Below, in pieces: positions 7,301 through 8,676 of a stretch of DNA of 8,676 nucleotides. The notes beneath the pieces are model-generated. The model did no database searches. It saw only the letters and a list, made by a program, of their open reading frames with translations, and was not told the origin of the DNA. The stretch comes from Planctomycetaceae bacterium (lineage in GTDB: Bacteria > Planctomycetota > Planctomycetia > Pirellulales > Thermoguttaceae), in the NCBI GenBank assembly GCA_031276415.1, contig JAISNF010000523.1, positions 1 through 8,676 on the forward strand. Reading direction: 5' to 3'. The first letter of the stretch is position 1; the number at the start of each line of letters is the position of its first letter. The position numbers and the translations under genes were made by a program.

Positions 7301-7478
7301 AAGTGTAACCAAACCGGCGCATAGCGGGCGGATTCCGATTATTGCGTTGACTGCCAATGCAACTAAGGGCGATGAAGAACAATGTTTGGAAGCCGGAATG
7401 GATGCATTTTGTAGCAAACCAATTGAATCGGAAAAACTGTTTGCCATGATTGAACACTGGCTTTCATTAAAAAAGTGA
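4347..7478 (+). CDS. Soluble multi-PAS hybrid sensor histidine kinase with degenerate and intact receiver domains
   Basis: Two-component sensor of 1043 residues, numbered from the ATG at 4347. An in-frame TTG at 4338 would add three residues; neither start has a good ribosome site. Order: a divergent N-terminal PAS-like region (about 1-115); a PAS domain (about 123-232) with a cysteine cluster; two further PAS domains (about 242-365 and 366-480); a short helical linker; a HisKA domain with phospho-acceptor His502 in HMSHEIRTPLNG; and a HATPase with N-box NFIGNAIKF (615-623), DSGIGIP (655-661) and GGTGLGLAI (684-692). A receiver-like domain follows (about 747-882): it keeps Asp799 and Lys866, but the usual acidic pair is reduced to TDNP and a QQKCA-type repeat is inserted. 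The last domain (about 912-1041) is an intact receiver with Glu919/Asp920, phospho-acceptor Asp963 in LMDCQMPERDG, Thr1002 and Lys1024. No transmembrane helix or signal peptide is visible, so it should sense a cytoplasmic cue. There is no Hpt domain and no regulator gene nearby. The ligand is unknown. Confidence 0.93.
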   Translation: MISEKLLRSLSSADNTDVFHIDYNGHFTFYKGNVILRFLDRADLAVGTSFYEIFQGIHGILAAAKQALLGETTVVSEWNYGQCIELRMFPEQTDDGVIQGAIGIVFDKIDTSQTLNVQENQWILKTFFENIQDGIMVVDENLVVRRMNKVIQNWLPELVPNKYTCYETIVGISEPCSFCPCLKTFKTSERYQCTYYNPKQDCWYELTSYPIFDPVTKKPVFVIEFVRNIDEQHRREEALSHQKKLLNAILDASLDGILALTDGIEKPFANARYSNFFNGWENLRFNEPIEVVRKFYNETLLDVDVLLEMVQDVRQNHHPREEILHTRDGRISFVRGQTAETGLGKTGITEIWTHRDITEQVRFEQTLRIMQTTIDNISVPICRVSESGRIVYVNNSMIQSLGYEYGEQILDCPIWEINISYTEQSWSEFWLQLLETKSTKVAGRICRKDGTNYPAELFCDLIEQDGKNYMISCIHDLTEQMLRIEAERASGEKSKFLAHMSHEIRTPLNGVIGMCDLLLGTALTPKQREYALTAQSSGKHLLSLISDILDFSKIEAGKLEVESYEFDLMELIDSVFGILAPTAFSKRLELCEVFLAEIPQRVLGDANRIRQILVNFIGNAIKFTSQGGIRLQINVIDVCDLQVSIRQRVRFDVLDSGIGIPQSQINRLFTSFSQVDSSFARRFGGTGLGLAISKELIHLMDGTVGVESVEGKGSDFWFEIPFPVVEIAEQKKEQPISLPFNHPLLSEVPVFVVTDNPVLLDALRLQLQSWNMVISAFSDIVSARQAFNSDFPPRIILADHALFDLPETFSEMKLFRDEINSFPQQKCAQQKCEQQKHAAMIFLVPIGESLDVSNPIHSLADIFLTKPVLSSVLAETLMAVLDETKAEELIHRKQLAVFEQSQHDEKKHLAATQLILVAEDNRVNQMVIAEMLSRAEYRYEITCNGIEVCEAVMRTSFDIILMDCQMPERDGLEATRIIREMEQGKSVTKPAHSGRIPIIALTANATKGDEEQCLEAGMDAFCSKPIESEKLFAMIEHWLSLKK
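6816..6860 (+). repeat. In-frame 15-base tandem repeat, three copies, inside the kinase gene
   Basis: CAACAAAAGTGTGCG (6816-6830), CAACAAAAGTGTGAG (6831-6845) and CAACAAAAGCATGCG (6846-6860) are consecutive and in frame, encoding QQKCA, QQKCE and QQKHA. They sit in the degenerate receiver domain between its fourth-strand region and a hydrophobic strand. The length is a multiple of three, so copy changes would not break the frame. Confidence 0.9.
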
Positions 7479-7553
7479 AACAAAAATGAAATTAAAACAA
7501 AAAGAAAGTAATTATTCAGTAGAACATTATGAATTACTGTTATGTTGGAAATT

Positions 7554-7704
7554 AAAAGGTAGGCAACTGTTCGCTGAACAGTTGCGTCGGCGTACTCGCC
7601 GACAGTGCCTCTGTTTACGGACGGAAATCGAAATGACATCAACCGTTGTTCCCCGAAACAATATCAACCGTTGTGATGTTTCGGCGAAACATCGCCTACC
7701 TTTT
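7554..7704. repeat. Cloverleaf-like inverted-repeat element: outer stem enclosing three hairpins
   Basis: The outer arms AAAAGGTAG (7554-7562) and CTACCTTTT (7696-7704) are perfectly complementary and can extend to 11 pairs by competing with the first hairpin. Inside are three perfect hairpins: GCAACTGTTC-GCT-GAACAGTTGC (7563-7585, 10 pairs), GTCGGCG-TACT-CGCCGAC (7586-7603, 7 pairs), and GATGTTTC-GGC-GAAACATC (7675-7693, 8 pairs). The first two hairpins abut. Between hairpins 2 and 3 is a 19-base near-repeat (7630-7648 and 7655-7673, 16 of 19 identical, 25-base period). The element is markedly more G+C-rich than the surrounding DNA. It may be a mobile repeat, a structured RNA or a transcription stop; no known family was recognised. 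Confidence 0.7.
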
Positions 7705-7723
7705 TATTTAACACAGATTATTT

Positions 7724-7835
7724 AACCACAGAGAAGAGATTTAAAAAAAATTATTTTAGATCAAAAGTCAAATATTAAATAACGTTTTGATTCCAATTAA
7801 AAATTCACGCTGTGCCTTCTGTGTTCTCTGTGGTT
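7724..7835. repeat. Small CCACAGAG-ended palindromic element (copy 3)
   Basis: A compact, non-coding 112-base element with inverted ends: AACCACAGAGAA at the left, and its complement TTCTCTGTGGTT at the right end (7824-7835). The left arm carries the block 7745-7771 shared with copy 1 (26 of 27 bases), and the right arm (7771-7835) matches 4226-4290 at 53 of 65 bases on the opposite strand. This is the most complete small version in the window and shows how the two arm types belong together. It ends about 40 bases before the P-loop gene, so it may lie in that gene's leader. Confidence 0.75.
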
Positions 7836-7876
7836 AATAATCTGTTTAATGATGTGGTTAAAAAAGTAGGCGGTTT

Positions 7877-8524
7877 ATGATCCAACTTGAAAACGACACA
7901 TTTATCAATCCTTTTTCAACAAGGTTTTGGACACCCGGTGCGATTCCGTATCAATTTTGGGAAAAGGGCGATGTAACGGAAAATGGGATTGATATTTTAA
8001 TTGAGCAAAAGATCAAATATGGTTCGATTATGCAGATTGTCGGTTCACATGGTTCTGGTAAATCGACATTGCTTCGAACATTATCGGGGCGTCTTGAGCG
8101 GCGACATTTTGAGATTTGTGTTGCGGTATTGAATGATCGGCGGGGCGGGTTATTACCGGATTTTCTACCGATTCGGCGGGATAGAAGGATATTTTACATG
8201 ATTGATGGTTTTGAGCGACTTTCATTTTTGGGGCGGAGTTATCTTTTGTTTCAGAATTGGAGTTTAACGGGCGGGTTATTGTTGACGGTTCACAAACCGA
8301 TTTTGGGCATTCGCGTTTTACACCGGACAACGCCGCGATTGGAATTATTTATAAAACTTGTTCGGGAGTTGACGAAAACATATTCTGTAACTTATTCACA
8401 TTCTTTTGAGGCAACTGAATTACGGGAGATTTATGATCATTCCGGCGGCAATTTCCGTACTGCATTTTTTGAACTTTACGACCGTGTTCAAACTTTTCAG
8501 GCAAAACGTAATTATCTATTTTGA
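7877..8524 (+). CDS. Orphan P-loop ATP-binding protein of planctomycete type
   Basis: A 215-residue single-domain NTPase-like protein of unknown role. Walker A is GSHGSGKST (56-64), preceded by a strand IMQIV; Walker B is IFYMIDGFE (105-113), with Asp110 and a possible catalytic Glu113. After Walker B, a strand LLLTVHKP could be the sensor-1 region. A C-terminal helix with GGNFRTAFFELYDRVQ (190-205) resembles the helical lid/sensor-2 part of AAA-type proteins. The N-terminus NPFSTRFWTPGAIPYQF (11-27) is, from memory, diagnostic of a conserved family in Planctomycetota with the same NPFSTR...PGAIP, GSHGSGKST and DGFE layout; its function is unknown to me. No signal peptide or transmembrane helix is seen, so it is probably cytoplasmic. 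AGG at 7868-7870 lies 6 bases before the ATG. Adjacent genes give no clue to a partner. Confidence 0.85.
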   Translation: MIQLENDTFINPFSTRFWTPGAIPYQFWEKGDVTENGIDILIEQKIKYGSIMQIVGSHGSGKSTLLRTLSGRLERRHFEICVAVLNDRRGGLLPDFLPIRRDRRIFYMIDGFERLSFLGRSYLLFQNWSLTGGLLLTVHKPILGIRVLHRTTPRLELFIKLVRELTKTYSVTYSHSFEATELREIYDHSGGNFRTAFFELYDRVQTFQAKRNYLF

Positions 8525-8546
8525 TTTTAAATTTAATTTTATATTT

Positions 8547-8620
8547 GTCCGCAGAGGACACAGATGAGCGCAGATGATTTTAAAAAGTGTCCGCAAATTG
8601 CGATGATAATCGCAGATAAT
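8547..8620. repeat. Imperfect dispersed repeat of CGCAGAT type in the 3' tail
   Basis: After the P-loop gene, GTCCGCA occurs at 8548-8554 and again at 8589-8595. The first is followed by CACAGATGAGCGCAGATGAT and the second by a CGATGATAATCGCAGATAAT segment. Degenerate repeats built from CGCAGAT are another type often dispersed in bacterial intergenic regions. The remaining bases to the window end are A+T-rich with no visible feature. Confidence 0.5.
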
Positions 8621-8676
8621 TTTTGAAAATAGAAAACAACAAACAAAGTTACAGTAAAATTAAAGTAAAAAATTTT

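Larger units (their letters stand above)
7479..7876. other. Gene-free gap between the kinase and the P-loop gene
   Basis: About 400 bases: roughly 75 bases of A+T-rich DNA with nothing recognisable, the cloverleaf-like element (7554-7704), then the CCACAGAG palindromic element (7724-7835). A 79-codon open frame (7486-7725) runs through the hairpins and is rejected as coding. There is no conventional terminator right after the kinase, though the outer stem of the cloverleaf is followed by five T residues and could stop transcription. Confidence 0.75.

Noticed and set aside
7554..7704. tRNA or integron attC site, suggested by the cloverleaf shape
   Set aside because: No acceptor CCA, anticodon or T-loop sequence is present, there is no integrase or cassette context, and the attC core motifs are not visible.
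7486..7725. 79-codon open frame after the kinase, starting with ATG
   Set aside because: It reads straight through the hairpins of the cloverleaf element, shows no protein-like pattern and ends in repeat DNA. The DNA structure explains the sequence better than coding does.

Overview
The window comes from an A+T-rich bacterial chromosome with long, very A+T-rich intergenic gaps full of dispersed repeats. Three things point to a planctomycete-like, probably anaerobic or host-associated, uncultured bacterium. The P-loop protein at 7877-8524 has an N-terminal NPFSTRFWTPGAIPYQF motif that I associate with a Planctomycetota family. The exported protein at 1159-2235 resembles the poorly characterised secretome proteins of that phylum. 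Gene density is low, and each gene seems to have its own transcription unit. The assignment is inference from memory of protein families, not from a database search.

Layout, all genes on the + strand: the 3' end of a protein resembling the C-terminus of AAA/PD-(D/E)XK-type proteins (1-158); trpA, tryptophan synthase alpha (255-1094); a secreted helical protein with LTxxQ-like motifs (1159-2235); trpG/pabA, a glutamine amidotransferase subunit (about 2349-2945); a 590-base repeat-rich gap; a short-chain flavodoxin (3538-3957) with a strong sigma70-type promoter and an intrinsic terminator; a 390-base repeat-rich gap; a large soluble hybrid histidine kinase with several PAS domains, one degenerate receiver and one intact receiver (4347-7478); a 400-base gap holding a cloverleaf-like inverted-repeat element and a small palindromic repeat element; an orphan P-loop NTPase (7877-8524); and a repeat-containing tail.

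How the genes fit together: trpA and trpG both serve tryptophan synthesis (TrpG may also serve folate), but they are separated by an unrelated exported-protein gene and trpB and trpE are absent, so the trp pathway looks dispersed. The flavodoxin is a stand-alone electron-transfer gene. The hybrid kinase lacks an Hpt domain and has no response-regulator gene beside it, so its partner must be elsewhere. Nothing links the kinase functionally to the P-loop protein downstream.

I see no CRISPR array, phage, transposase, toxin-antitoxin or defence locus. The most unusual content is in the gaps: a family of CCACAGAG-ended elements with diverged copies near 2976-3260, 4188-4316 and 7724-7835, and a 150-base three-hairpin structure at 7554-7704 that shares short exact repeats with 4062-4094. 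These look like non-autonomous repeats or structured RNAs, and they are the best candidates for something undescribed.
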